A DNA stretch of 64,000 nucleotides from Gerris lacustris (GCA_951217055.1 OX578276.1:158472393-158536392); one strand, 5' to 3'. Shown: positions 11,397 to 22,940, numbered from the stretch's first letter. Notes: generated from the sequence alone by a model not told the origin. Made by a program: numbers and translations.

Positions 11397-11795
11397 TTAC
11401 GTGAGACTTAACGAACAACTATTTTTTAAATTATCATTTTGAAGGACAACATTATTTATAATTTCTTTTAACTCGCCTAAGTCCTCCTTGATTGCGAGAG
11501 GTTTTAATTTTCTTTCGAATAAAGCTTCGATTGCTGCTATATCCATTATTGATTTTTTACGAGCTGGTAAAATTAACTGAGAGGTTTGTTTAGGGCTTGT
11601 TTCCGGCCTAGGACGTTTACTCGAGTCTGATCTCGATTCTCGAGGGAATCCCTTCATTCGCTGTATATTGCTTATTCGACTATCGATTATCTCCGACAGT
11701 AGCGATGAATCGACTTCCGTATTTAGCGGAAGTACTGCTCCAGACGGCTCCTGTATAAGCTTTATTAAGGTCAGTTTTAGGTCGACAAATGATCC
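11397..11795 (-). pseudogene. LINE ORF1-like fragment
   Basis: A minus-strand frame runs from about 11795 down to 11397. It begins after a stop, passes through an internal Met at 11657, and continues with a basic stretch (SKRPRPETSPKQ). It ends in a heptad-like helix (ALFERKLKPLAIKEDLGELK, then EIINNVVLQNDNLKN), as in the coiled-coil part of LINE/retroelement ORF1 proteins. The frame degenerates after KNSCS. No zinc knuckle or RT is attached, so an unrelated coiled-coil pseudogene is possible. Confidence 0.35.
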
Positions 11796-11819
11796 TCTAA
11801 ACTCAGTTTACATGGAATA

Positions 11820-13050
11820 GTCAGGGTGCCCATAGAAAAAAAGTCAATTATTTTTTTGTATGGCTTGTTTAGGCCAAGTCTGACACCCATTTCCTCTGTG
11901 ACTTTTTTTGGTTTTGGGGCGTTTTTCATTATTTGGGCCCTATAACTTTGACGCCTCAGACTGGAAAATCGAAAAAAGTTCTGCGTCAGACAATATTAAA
12001 ATGTTGAGTTATAGGGTTCAAATTATGTATCTTGTGAAAATCAGCTCGATATTAATTAATATTAATTAATAATAATTAATAGTAATTAATATTAATTATT
12101 ATTAATAAATGATTAATAACCAGCTGATTATATTGATATAGGTATCAAATTAAAGAGGGCAGTGTATAGAAGACTTTAAAAAACACCGCACATCGTTATC
12201 ACTCTTTGTTCCGGAGATATTGGCGTTACAGTGAATAGGCCAAATTTGGGTCTTCAATAGGGGGTGGTGGGGGAAGCAAGCGGTGGCACTCGATATGATA
12301 ATATGGAAAATGCTTCCCTAAACACCTTCTAAACGATGGTGTAAAGAAAGTTTAGTATTTAATTTTTCCCCCCTTTAGGCCCTTTTTCTGTCTGTTTGTA
12401 CTGGGCTAGTTGTATTTACTCGTAAATAGAGTCTATGTTACATGTGGCATGTTACAGGGTGGCAGAGGTAGCTGTGAAATAGCAACTTGAACTTGGAAAT
12501 ATTTCCGCAATCCCTTTTCAACAAAGTAGACGAAATACGCTTCAGTGATCGCTGTGGAAGTCAACATTTAAACTAGTTTGTTGCAGGGATGTGCCTCAAT
12601 GCTGTGGCGGAACTTGGAATCAAAACTATTGATTTAAAGTGTTAAACTCCAGGCCATTCAGAAATGCAATGTGTCTCGATTCATTCAGCCATTGTCTTAG
12701 AATTTAAACGAGTTGGAAAGGTTGATTAGAAAACAATAATTAGAAGTGCCCGAAAGAAGGGATACAAGCTTTACATTGTAGAAGATAACATTCGATTCTT
12801 AGACTGAAAGAGTTGTGAGCAAGCGAATTATAACTTTAATAAAAAAGACACAAATGGTCAGCCAGTTCATTGGAAAAAAATATGCTTTCATAGCTTTATT
12901 GTTTTAAAAAATGTATCCGATTTCTTTCAAGTTAAAAAAAATGTTTAATGACGCAGAGTTTAGAGTAGTTAACTGTAATAAAAAAAAGAAGTTTATCGCA
13001 TCAACCATTATTACGTTTATCAAAAGTAACCCTCAGATAGCAAGGTTAGG
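11820..13050. other. No gene recognised; ATTAATTA-rich tract
   Basis: Contains an imperfect ATTAATTA tract at about 12050-12115 and otherwise unique-looking AT-rich sequence. No frame above background and no TE termini were recognised. Confidence 0.4.
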
Positions 13051-13054
13051 TTGA

Positions 13055-13245
13055 ACCGTCTGCGCTCTTTAACTTTTGCTTAATTGATACTTTAATTCAT
13101 AATATAAATGATCAAATAAATTTTTACAGATTAAAAAAACGGGGGAAACAATAATACGATATTGGATTGTAAATACATAAAATCAATAAAGTACGTGATA
13201 GGATGTGAGGAAGCTATGTGCCACACTAATTGGCAGTCTATTTTT
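13055..13245. mobile_element. Fold-back family fragment (centre)
   Basis: CCGTCTGCGCTCTTTAAC followed by AATTGATACTTTAA matches the inner end of the fold-back arms. The block GAAGCTATGTGCCACACTAA near 13212 is the reverse complement of the centre of copy B (16619-16655). Confidence 0.6.
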
Positions 13246-13394
13246 ATAGGTAAATTTGATGAATCAGTTAAGGGATTATTGTCACGGATAGCTTCATAAT
13301 TACTTACAAAACATGTTAATGTTAAGTTATGTTTAAATCTCCTTAGAAATTGTACATCGAAACCAGATTAAACTATGACAAAATAAACTTGATG

Positions 13395-13398
<4 letters not shown>

Positions 13399-13471
<73 letters not shown>
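13399..13471. repeat. (AT)n microsatellite
   Basis: A pure alternating AT tract of about 73 bp. The overlapping minus-strand frame (IYIYIY...) is an artefact. Confidence 0.95.
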
Positions 13472-13472
<1 letters not shown>

Positions 13473-13755
13473 GTTTAGAGACGAAACTTTGGAGGTTTGG
13501 ATTGTTTGACATCGTGGTAGGAGTTTCAACATGACAATTATTCAAGTTGAACAAACCAGCGAGACATCTCTAAGTATCAAACCACGAGATCCTCACAATA
13601 AAGTTTGATTAGTGGTTACCGAGAGACAAGCTCGAGATGGAACTTGGATTCCTCGAGTTCAATACAAAACCACTTCTCAATATAATAATTAGCTATAGAA
13701 TTTTCAACATCATACTTCAATGATAAAATATTACTCTTAAAGTAAATGTTGTTTA

Positions 13756-13985
13756 AATCAAATTATAATTATTATTAATTACGGGAAACAGACAGAGAAA
13801 AAAACACTCCAGTGCTGGGATTTGAATCACAGGCCTCTATATTTCCAGTATAGTGCTCTACCAACTAAGCTATGCAGGAGAATGATTTTCTCTGAAGTTA
13901 TTGATACCTTGTCCCGAATTTAAGCTTTCAATTTTCCACAAATCTGAGAAGTCAACATTAATGACAGAACTAGACCGAGAAATAA
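13756..13985 (-). mobile_element. tRNA-derived SINE, copy 1
   Basis: On the minus strand, 13880 to 13808 reads as a tRNA-like unit with an A-box (TAGCTTAGTTGG), an anticodon arm CTATA-CTGGAAA-TATAG and a B-box (GATTCAAATCC). A tail with TCTCTGTCTGTTTCCCGTAA follows. The flanks are repeated with copy 2, and the tRNA part has no proper acceptor stem, so this is a SINE rather than a tRNA gene. Confidence 0.65.
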
Positions 13986-14098
13986 CGCTTATAATTATAA
14001 AGTACCCAATTAGTACCTGTACCAAGTACAATCAATTAGAAATTCATATTTTACGATTTTGGTAGTATTCATACTACGGAAAGATTAAATTTTAATTT

Positions 14099-14330
14099 AA
14101 ATCAAATTATAATTATTATTAATTACGGGAAACAGACAGAGAAAAATAGACTCCAGCGCTGGGATTTGAACCACACGCCTCTATATCTCCAGTATAGTGC
14201 TCTACCAACTAAGCTACGCAAGAGAATGATTTTCTCTGACGTTATTGATACCTTGTCCCGAATATAAGCTTTCAATTTCCCACAAATCTGAGAAGTCAAC
14301 ATTAATGACATAGAACTAGACCAAAAAATA
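14099..14330 (-). mobile_element. tRNA-derived SINE, copy 2
   Basis: A near duplicate of 13756-13985 in the same orientation, including the leading ATAATTATTATTAATTACGG. The tRNA-like core is at 14223-14152 on the minus strand. The anticodon-arm loop differs by one base (CTGGAGA). Confidence 0.65.
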
Positions 14331-14340
14331 ACGCTTACAA

Positions 14341-14495
14341 TAGAGATATAGAGGCCTGTGGTTCAAATCCCAGCGCTGGAGTGTATTTTTCTCTGTCTGT
14401 TTCCCGTAATTAATAATAATTATAATTTGATTTAAATTAAAATTTAATCTTTCCGTAGTAATGAATACTACCAAAATCGTAAAATATGAATTAGT
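14341..14495 (+). mobile_element. SINE partial copy 3, inverted
   Basis: The reverse complement of about 14032-14190. It begins inside the anticodon arm (GAGATATAGAGGCC), then the B-box GGTTCAAATCC, the tail and the same flanking TTCCGTAGTA...GAATACTACC. With copy 2 it forms an inverted repeat of about 155 bp around a 150-bp loop. Confidence 0.65.
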
Positions 14496-14499
14496 AAAT

Positions 14500-15450
14500 G
14501 TGGTTTAAATTGAAGATTTGTATAAGAACAGCCCAAACAGCAGCCTCGTCGTAATATTGGACAAATAGTCACACTCCTTAGCAGTATGTCCAAATTAATC
14601 ACAGACCTGACACCTTATACTAGGTTTGACAGAGGGATTGCTTTGAGGTCTTGTCATGTTTGGTTGGACACTGAATTCTTATGTCCCTAACCGGAACATC
14701 GGAATGAGGTTGAATGTCTAGTTTGAGAGCGTCTTGTAGGTGGGCGGGATTGCCCGAATGTATTTGTGCAATATGAGAATGTATAATACCATGGTGAATT
14801 GCTGCGGGATAAATAAAGGGGAATTGCAGGCCGTAGAGTCACTCGTCACTCCAGTGCGGAGCCCGACAGTATTTGCAAGAGGTGGGAGGTCATGATTTAT
14901 TTGTTGGTGATGGTGTTCAAAGTGATGTTCCCTGCCATTCTTTTTTTTGTGGGTTGTCCTGTGACATGTTTGTGATTGATGAATTGCAAGTATGTGTTGC
15001 TTTGTTTTCCGTTGTCTCTGGCAGTCGCGACTTGTTTAGCTTCTTATAATGTTGTTGGGAATTTTAATTGAAAAGACTTCAACAAATTTTGTGGAAGTGC
15101 ATCAGTATTCACAAAATCCATAACGCATCTCCTCCAGAAGATCTGGATTTATTAAATGTTTACCTCTAAAAGAAAGGAACCTAATCGTGAAAAAAGGGTC
15201 AGGCCCCCCCCCCCCCCCAAAAAAAAAGTCAGCCTATTAAAGTAGTGATTTCTACATTTCGGCCAAGCTCTTTTTTAGTCCATAACCTCACTTCACTCCT
15301 ACTTTCAAAGTCTACTCTTTTATTAGGGTCTCTGGGTCATCCTAGACACCCTTATGCCTGTTCGTCCGTCCATCGCATCTTGGAATATCTCCCGACCTAT
15401 AGTAGCTAGAGATTCAAAATATTGAGATTTAAATAAAATAACTCTATAGT
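14500..15450. other. No gene recognised
   Basis: Unclassified sequence with a C-run followed by an A-run at about 15203-15230. No reading frame or TE terminus recognised. Confidence 0.4.
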
Positions 15451-15454
15451 TTCT

Positions 15455-15622
15455 AATGCTGAACTTAATAGTTTCTGCTTGCTGAACTCTATAGTATCTG
15501 CTTGCTGAACTCTATAGTATCTGCTTGCTGAACTCTATAGTTTCCGTTTGCTGAACTCAATAGTTTCTGCTTGCTGAACTCTATAGTTTCTGCTTGCTAA
15601 ACTCTATAGTTTTTGTTCGTTT
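15455..15622. repeat. 23-bp tandem repeat, about 7 units
   Basis: Units of the form CTGAACTCTATAGT(A/T)TCTGCTTG repeat with period 23 and minor changes (TTCCGTTTG, TTTTGTTCG). Confidence 0.9.
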
Positions 15623-16129
15623 GTAAATCTTTCTAATATTTTGTTTATATTCTTTTAAAAAGAACATAATATTCTTGATTAATTACATTCCAAAGCCAAA
15701 GGGGGGGGGGGGGGGGGCATTAAATATATTTCATTTAATCTTTCGACGGTGCTACAAAAGTTGGCTACAATTTATTATGCTGAAGTAAATACTTAAAATT
15801 TTGTTTCTTAATTTAGTAGGATAAGGGAGGAAGATAGACAAAATGCACTCTGGAACTAGTAATTGAAATGGGTCCCTAGGGTATAAGTGTTCTAATTATG
15901 TACTGAGGTATTTTCTTAATAAAATGCGAAGCTATTCAGTTGCTTAAGTGCTCCTATCTACTCTACTAATTAAATCAGAAGGCATTTGCATCTGCCTGAA
16001 CATATTAAAGCTAATTGTTAGAGACATTTGCTACATTATACAGTGGGTGGGAGTTAATTTATTATTTCATGGACTGCGATAATTCGATTTTTCTATAAGG
16101 TCGTTTTTATTATTATAAAATTATTAATG
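15623..16129. other. No gene recognised; G-run
   Basis: Contains a G-run at about 15701-15717 and AT-rich sequence. Nothing classifiable. Confidence 0.4.
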
Positions 16130-17107
16130 AAGTTTTGCTTTCGAGCATACTGAAGGTAACGGATGCTACGTGATCGTTCTGAAGAACGAAAATATTATAT
16201 GTCTCCGATTTCAAAAATTCCAAGACTGAAATCCGTTTATCAGACATCAGGGAAAATTTTCGGTTCCGCGTCTGTCTGTCGGTATGTCGTTCAATTTTTG
16301 CGAACTAAGATATCTTAAAAACTGCACGTCCGATTTTAATAAAATTTAGATTGTACGTCATGATTAGCCTATTGTTGGTCCCATATAAGTTTCAACCTTC
16401 TGCGCCTACTTGTTTCTCTCCCACATGCACACAAACATACAGTTATTCACACCTACAGCTTCAAAAGTACTTTTCCGATTTGTATGCAACTTTTATTGTT
16501 TATCGAAACATACCCGCAGATAGCCCCAGATTAATACGAACTGTCTGCGCTCTTCGACTTTTGCTAAATTGATACTTTAAATCATGTGAAAAATTAAAAC
16601 AATTTTGACAGATTAAATAGTCTGCCAATTAGTGTGGCACATAGCTTCCTCGGGCCCTATTTTGTATAAATTAATGATTTTATACTTTTACACCCTATTG
16701 TCTAATATATTCAATTCCCCCCCCCCCCCGTTATTTAAAGCTGTCAATATTGTTTTTATTTTTCACATGAATTAAAGTATCAATCTAGCAAAAGTGTAGA
16801 AGGTTTAAAATAATGTGCAGGCTACTTTCGAAAAATCATCAAAATTTCATACAAATCAGTTTAGTACTTTTAAAAATATAGGTGTAAATAAATGTACGTT
16901 TGTGCGCATGTGGAAGAGAAATAAATGGGCGCTGAAGCAAAAACTGAGCGACAGACCGACTGACAGAAATGGAACCAAAAATGTTTCCTGATGTCTAACG
17001 GATTTCTGTGATAGAATTTTTGAAATCGGAAACCTAAAAATGTTTCGTTCTTCGGAACGATCATATAGCTTCCGTTACCTTCGGTAAGCTCGGAAACGAA
17101 AATAAAA
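16130..17107. mobile_element. Long fold-back element, copy B
   Basis: Arms at about 16130-16615 and 16735-17107 pair as reverse complements (outermost AAGGTAACGG with CCGTTACCTT; inner AATTGATACTTTAAATCATG with the CATGAATTAAAGTATCAAT box). A central spacer carries GCCAATTAGTGTGGCACATA and a C-run. A 14-bp direct repeat ATTATTATAAAATT occurs at 16109-16122 and 17111-17124, a possible target duplication, though AT-rich enough to be chance. No coding capacity. Confidence 0.75.
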
Positions 17108-17317
17108 CAAATTATTATAAAATTTATGCGGAAAAAAGTCTCCACGAAATAATTCTCGGGACAAAAAGAAAAATAAAATAATCATAAAAAGTTTGAATTA
17201 AGACAAAAATTAGAACCCGAATTCGGAGTGTTTATATGAAAAGATCAGTAATAATTAATTTGAAATAGAATCAAGTTTTCTCTTAATTTGTATTTAGTCT
17301 TTAATATGAGCACCCCC

Positions 17318-18363
17318 ACCATTTCCAACCCTCCCCATATCATTTCCAACCCTCCCCATATCATTTCCAACCCTCCCCATATCATTTCCAACCCTCCCCA
17401 TATCATTTCCAACCCTCCCCATATCATTTCCAACCCTCCCCATATCATTTCCAACCCTCCCCATATCATTTCCAACCCTCCCCATATCATTTCCAACCCT
17501 CCCCATACCATTTCCAACCCTCCCCATATCATTTCCAACCCTCCCCATATCATTTCCAACCCTCCCCATACCATTTCCAACCCTCCCCATATCATTTCCA
17601 GCCCTACCCATATCATTTCCAACCCTCCTCATATCATTTCCAACCTTCCCCATATCATTTTCAACCCTCCCCACTTAATTTCCAACCCTCCCCATATCAT
17701 TTCCAACCCTCCCCATATCATTTCCAACCCTCCCCATATCATTTCCAACCCTCCCCATATCATTTCCAACCCTCCCCATATCATTTCCAACCCTCCCCAT
17801 ATCATTTCCAACCCTCCCCATACCATTTCCAACCCTCCCCATATCATTTCCAACCCTCCCCATATCATTTCCAACCCTCCCCATACCATTTCCAACCCTC
17901 CCCATATCATTTCCAGCCCTACCCATATCATTTCCAACCCTCCTCATATCATTTCCAACCTTCCCCATATCATTTTCAACCCTCCCGACATAATTTCCAA
18001 CCCTCCCCATATCATTTCCAACCCTCCCCATATCATTTCCAACCCTCCCCATATCATTTCCAACCCTCCCCTTATCATTTCCAACCCTCCCCATATCATT
18101 TCCAACCCTCCCCATATCATTTCCAACCCTCCCCATATCATTTCCAACCCTCCCCATACCATTTCCAACCCTCCCCATATAATTTCCAACCCTCCCCATA
18201 CCATTTCCAACCCTCCCCATACCATTTCCAACCCTCCCCATATCATTTCCAGCCCTACCCATATCATTTCCAACCCTCCTCATATCATTTCCAACCTTCC
18301 CCATATCATTTTCAACCCTCCCCACATAATTTCTAACCCTCCCCATATGATTTCCAACCCTCA
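17318..18363. repeat. 21-bp minisatellite with higher-order structure
   Basis: About 50 units of a 21-bp repeat (ATCATTTCCAACCCTCCCCAT). The variant block containing AGCCCTACCCATATC recurs at 17600, 17915 and 18251, i.e. every 15 or 16 units (315 and 336 bp), so the array has grown by multi-unit duplication. Since 21 is a multiple of 3, both strands stay open in several frames and produce a false 406-codon ORF (ISNPPHI repeats). Confidence 0.95.
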
Positions 18364-18379
18364 AGAAGTTATCATCATC

Positions 18380-18825
18380 GGTTTTGTGACGATCGTTTTT
18401 TTTCGTATTCACTTCCGGGCTCCAGACGCTGTAACGTGCCATAAGGAATTTCGTTCCAAAAAAAGAGAAGAAAATCACTCAACTTTGGAGGGTTATAACT
18501 CCACTTGAACGGGTTTGGGTCAAAAAACGTTAAGTACCACCTCCAAAGTGTCCTCTACAAGGTTGGATACTTTTTATTCAGTTAGGTCTAACAGAGTACA
18601 CTATTAAAAACACCTTCTTTGGCGCTGGAGAGGTCGGGTCTAAAATAAAGTATCACTTCAAGCCCTACAGGATAGATAGATAGTTTTTTTTTTTTTTTTC
18701 ATTAAGTCAGAAATATAGCCTGTGCAAACAATCCTAGATTGACATGAGATTGTATACTTATTTCACATGAACACTAACTTTTATTCGATAAGTTTATTAA
18801 TTCAGCACTTGTTATGGTGTTACAG
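18380..18825. other. Intron-like sequence 5' of the APCDD1-like exon
   Basis: Non-repetitive sequence with a T-run at about 18686-18700, ending in an acceptor-like TGGTGTTACAG (AG at 18824-18825). No other exon seen. Confidence 0.4.
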
Positions 18826-19057
18826 ATGCGAAGTACGAGCAGGTCCGGAGTACAATCTAAGATCTCAATCATTCTTGGACTTGGAACTGTTCGAATCAAT
18901 CACCTGGTTCTACAGAGATGAGTCCTGCTCCCATCCTCTCTACTCTATCTCAGTCTCAGGTCGCTACAGTCTGAGAGGTCGCTCATGGCTTACACCTGGA
19001 GCAACAAGAATCGACTATGCACCTTATAACATTGTCATCTCACCCTATACTCAGCAG
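18826..19057 (+). CDS. APCDD1: APCDD1-like protein, single internal exon
   Basis: About 77 residues are encoded between an acceptor (TTACAG, ends 18825) and a donor (CAG|GTAACA, after 19057). The first base completes an Arg codon and the exon ends in phase 0. The peptide begins CEVRAGPEYNLRS and contains FYRDESCSHPLYSI, SGRYSLRGRSW and TPGATRIDY. These align with the first APCDD1 domain of animal APCDD1 proteins (CEVRPGPEF; CTHPTY-type; RGKxRLRQASW; GGTEADY). From family knowledge, APCDD1 is a membrane or secreted glycoprotein that dampens Wnt signalling, with two such domains and conserved cysteines. The rest of the gene is not recognised here, so it must lie in flanking DNA, with introns filled by transposons. 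Alternatives: an isolated exon left by duplication. Upstream residues readable in the same frame are intronic. Confidence 0.75.
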
Positions 19058-19107
19058 GTAACATCATTAATATGATAAGTCAATCCTATGGTTGTGTATC
19101 TTCACTA

Positions 19108-19166
19108 ATGCACCTTATAACATTGTCATCTCACCCTATACTCAGCAGGTAACACCATTAATATGA
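19108..19166 (+). repeat. Tandem duplicate of exon 3' end and splice donor
   Basis: About 59 bp at 19108-19166 repeat 19017-19075 at an offset of 91 bp with one mismatch, including the last 41 bp of the exon and its donor (CAGCAG|GTAAC, second donor after 19148). A third partial echo (TGTGTATC...CACTAATGC) follows near 19165-19195. A competing donor this close could affect splicing. Confidence 0.85.
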
Positions 19167-19199
19167 CTGTGTATCATCATCATCACTAATGCGCCTTGT

Positions 19200-20090
19200 T
19201 GCTTTGTATCTGTATACAAAACAACTTCGCCAATGATGCCTGCCGAAATGCATCGCTCTGTGCAGACGTATGTCGGGAATTATTTGAATTTTGCTCCCCA
19301 CACATCAGGTTCTGTTAATATTGGTTGTTTTGACACAACACTAGTGTAGGATACCAGTCAGACATCTTGCAATAGCCTTGTGGTGCAGCAACTCTTCAAT
19401 TTGTACATTGTTTAAATATTTTCGGCGCAACCATTCGGAACAGCTCTTCAATATTAGACTTTGTTAGCGGAACAAAGTTTGGAAATGAAGAACCGCCTTT
19501 CAGTAGCGATTCCCTCATTAGCCATTCACCTTGATTTTACCCCGATTCAATATTTTTTGCTTTAAACAACGATAAAAGCGGCAGCAACGGGGCGATCTAT
19601 TTTACCGAGTTCGGGATTGAAAAAAGATCCACTTTGATTCACATATTGTTGCTGGTTCACTGGTGGCTGTTTGCACAAACCTGTACCTACGAGGAAATCT
19701 TGATGTTTCCTGTAGGGATGGGTGAAACGGTTCCATGGGTGGAACGAGCTACAACGTTTCGTTCCAAACCAATAACTAGTTCCAGGTACTAGTTATTTTT
19801 GGAATATCTTGGAACTCATCAGTTTATGTAAACAAAACAAAAAAAAAAAAAAAAAAAAAAAAAAAGAAAAAAGAAAAAAGTTTCTCTTGTACTTCACCTT
19901 TTCCTGTTTCCTCCAGGTTCGTTTTCCAATAAGTTCCGTTTTTTTAATTGTTCGACTCTACAATAAAGATTTTAAAAAAACCACATAACTTCCTCGCGTT
20001 CTATTACTTAATTAAATGAAGTTATGATTTTCACAAACCACTTTTATTTATTTTAACACAAACCACTGTTAATTTGTTTAATTGTTTCCC
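19200..20090. other. No gene recognised; poly-A tract
   Basis: Sequence downstream of the exon, probably intronic. It contains an A-run at about 19838-19865 and GTTCC/GGAAC-rich DNA around 19720-19815 with local inverted repeats (AACTAGTTCC, GGTACTAGTT). No exon or TE assigned. Confidence 0.4.
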
Positions 20091-20097
20091 TAGCATA

Positions 20098-20290
20098 TAT
20101 TGGTTCGCAAATATTGTGAACAGACGGTCAGATACAAGAAATGTTCCCTGATGTCTGAAATAGATTCCTACTTGCTTGTTCCGGATGGAAATTTTGAATT
20201 CGGAGGGAAAAAAAATCTTTCTCCAAAACGATCTTCCGAAAATTGCTTCGTTACCGTCGGTAAGCTCGGAAGCAATAAAAGTCAGACGAA
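20098..20290. mobile_element. Fold-back family fragment (outer right arm)
   Basis: TTGGTTCGCAAATATTG, a TGTTCCCTGATGTCTG box and the terminal CGTTACCGTCGGTAAGCTCGG match the outer part of the right arm of copies A and B. The rest of the element is missing. Confidence 0.6.
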
Positions 20291-20487
20291 TATGTTAAAT
20301 GATTAATTTTCATAGACAGAGTTTAGTAATAAAAGAAACTTTAGGAACTATTTAGAGTGTACTAATTTAAGTGTGCTCTAATTATCATAATGTCTAATTT
20401 CCAAAATATATCAGTCATTACAACCAATTGTTTAGTATTATATAGAAGCTTGTATCCTACCTCTACTTGTACACCTGGAACACCCTG

Positions 20488-20518
20488 TAGCCACATCTAA
20501 CCCCTTCTAACTCCCTGT
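20488..20518. repeat. Short TAACC-type repeat at the LINE 3' junction
   Basis: About 28 bp (around GCCACATCTAACC and CCTTCTAACTCCC) directly next to the A-tail of the R1-type LINE resemble a degenerate stretch of the TAACCACCTC array that flanks the other R1-type LINE at 51108. Confidence 0.5.
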
Positions 20519-22150
20519 TTTTTTATAGAGGGGATATCTTCTCACAAGCCACCCAGATCATGGCTTGTTCCGGGTGTGAGATTTTTATCTCACTAAAACC
20601 CCTATTCTTCTCCTTCCATCCCTGGAACCTTCCAACGGAAATTAGTCACGGCTGATGGATTCTTTTACTCCTGCTCCTCTTCTACTCCTCTGGGTATCCT
20701 TTCCTCTGTATCCTTAATTTTCATTATTGCTTTGATATTACGGCTACGCATTTTCTCCAGTTGCTTTTTGACTCCGTCAAAATTGGAACCAGTCTCTTTA
20801 GTGTTAGTCCCACAGATCGTCTTGTAGTCGTTTCCTAATTTCCTGGAACCTCGGGCATCTGAACAGCGTGTGCTCCGCCGTATCACTCTCCCCACAATAG
20901 ATGTAGTGGTCGTCCTCAATTTTTTGATTCTCCTTACATTCGCTCCAAATGATCCATGACCGCTAAAGCTTGAGTCAACCAGTAGTCCGGCTCCCGGAAC
21001 TTGTATCTTGCCCTTACTCGGATATCAGGTATGAGCCGATGGATTCCACTGCCAACGTGTGTCATTCTCGTCCCATTCCTCCTACCACCTCCTTAGCGTT
21101 AAGTCCTTCAGCTTTTTCTCCTTCCTACGCATTGTCGTTTTTTCTACGCCTATTATCAGCCCTTCTCTCTTCCACTAACAGGTTAATGGATGGTACGCCC
21201 ACTTTAACTTGCACTCTCCTGTGGGCACTCATTAATAAAAACATATTCTTTAGACCTGCAGTTTTGCTTCCTTTTGCTTCTTTAACCGCATGGCTCCCGC
21301 CCGTATCGGCGCTCCGTACATTAGAGTTGAATGCACCACTCCATTTAACCTTATCCTGGCACAGGGTTCTCTGATGATCGGGAGTATTCTTTGTAGGTTC
21401 CTAGGAACCCACCTCTCCCTTCCACCTTTCTGGCCGTCCTTCTCAGGTGCTCTTCTCAACATTACCGACTCCAACTTTCTTGGTGCTAGCTGCAATCCAT
21501 ATATGGATTGCAGTGCAGAGGCTGGTTTACACTAAGCACCAGTTCCTCCTCCTCCTCCGCCCTTAACACCAATGCCAGATCATAGGAAAATCCAATCTGG
21601 TTTGCCCCTTCTGTCAGATCCAGCTTTAATACACCTTCGTATATTATGTTCCTTAATAATTGCCCAAGTACCGAGCCCTGAGGTACTCCAATCTTCACCT
21701 CCATCTCTCCCTCCTTGCCAATCTCGATCATTCTACCACTCAGGTAGGTAGGTTTTACAGATACTTATATCCCCCTTTTTGCAAGCTCCTTCCTTATGCC
21801 ACTTCACAGAGCTTTATATTGAACGCGTTTTTAACGTCCAGCGTTATTAATAAACACCACCTGCGTTGCCCCAACGCAGGTGGTGAAGAACCACCAGCTC
21901 TAGCGTGTTGTAGAACTACCTTCACTGCTTGGATGGTGGTCCGCCCTTTTCTGAATCCATACTGATTTTAAGAGAGGTCGCCTTTCTGTTGTTTCCTTTT
22001 AGCCAATTCCTCGAAGATCTTGATTCCAGTATTGAGCAGGTAAAGTGGTCTGTTCGACCTTGGTTCCTCCCACAAATTTTATTAGGATAACTAACTTTGC
22101 CACTTTCCAGCTCTCTGGAAGCTTCTGCGTTCGCAGCACTTCGTTAAAAA
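20519..22150 (-). pseudogene. Decayed R1-clade LINE, RT to C-terminal CCHC
   Basis: Read on the minus strand, the order is: LDVKNAFNIK near 21850 (R1-type LDVRNAFN), IGVPQGSVLG at about 21690 and FSYDLALVL at about 21580 in place of YADDLALV. Then come remnants of the thumb, and near 20930-20850 a frame reading CGE...AEHTLFRCPRF, the C-terminal zinc-binding motif of R1-like ORF2. The same motifs are intact in the LINE at 51302-52277. Several frameshifts make it non-functional. Its 3' end abuts a T-run (A-tail on its own strand) at about 20518-20524. Confidence 0.75.
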
Positions 22151-22228
22151 CTGTAATGGGATATATCGAGAGAGTATTATTTAGACAAAAAGAGTATGAA
22201 CTAAGACATAATTTTGACGTTTAACCAA

Positions 22229-22391
<163 letters not shown>

Positions 22392-22556
22392 CAATTTATA
22401 TTAACAAATTGACAAGCAATTTATAAAGTTTAATATGCAGGTTTGCACCAGGTTTAGTAAAAGCCACCTATCACCTTTATCTTTCTTAATATCTTTTATA
22501 TTCACCCCAATGGATTCTATCACTGATAACTTCCATCTTAATAGCCTTAAGCAAGC

Positions 22557-22940
22557 TCTCCTCTCTGATTCATGACTCTAGAATCAGAGAGCCGAGCTTG
22601 ATTCATGACTCTAGAATCAGAGAGCCGAGCTTGATTCATGACTCTAGAATCAGAGAGCCGAGCTTGATTCATGACTCTAGAATCAGAGAGCCGAGCTTGA
22701 TTCATGACTCTAGAATCAGAGAGCCGAGCTTGATTCATGACTCTAGAATCAGAGAGCCGAGCTTGATTCATGACTCTAGAATCAGAGAGCCGAGCTTGAT
22801 TCATGACTCTAGAATCAGAGAGCCGAGCTTGATTCATGACTCTAGAATCAGAGAGCCGAGCTTGATTCATGACTCTAGAATCAGAGAGCCGAGCTTGATT
22901 CATGACTCTAGAATCAGAGAGCCGAGCTTGATTATGACTC
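22557..22940. repeat. 33-bp minisatellite, about 12 near-identical units
   Basis: Head-to-tail 33-bp units containing GATTCATGACTCTAGAATC and AGAGAGCCGAGCTT. Units look essentially identical. The core can fold (GATTC...GAATC; CTCT...AGAG). Because 33 is divisible by 3, false frames open on both strands (MNQARLSDSRV and REPSLIHDSRI). Confidence 0.95.

Noticed and set aside
13333..13554. ORF with IYIYIY run
   Set aside because: Translation of an (AT)n microsatellite.
13808..14223. Functional tRNA genes
   Set aside because: A- and B-boxes are good but the acceptor stem does not close and the tails continue as SINE sequence. Copies are embedded in duplicated flanks.
17288..18508. 406-codon ORF of ISNPPHI repeats
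   Set aside because: Produced by a 21-bp tandem repeat that stays in frame. Both strands and several frames are equally open, with no flanking gene signals.
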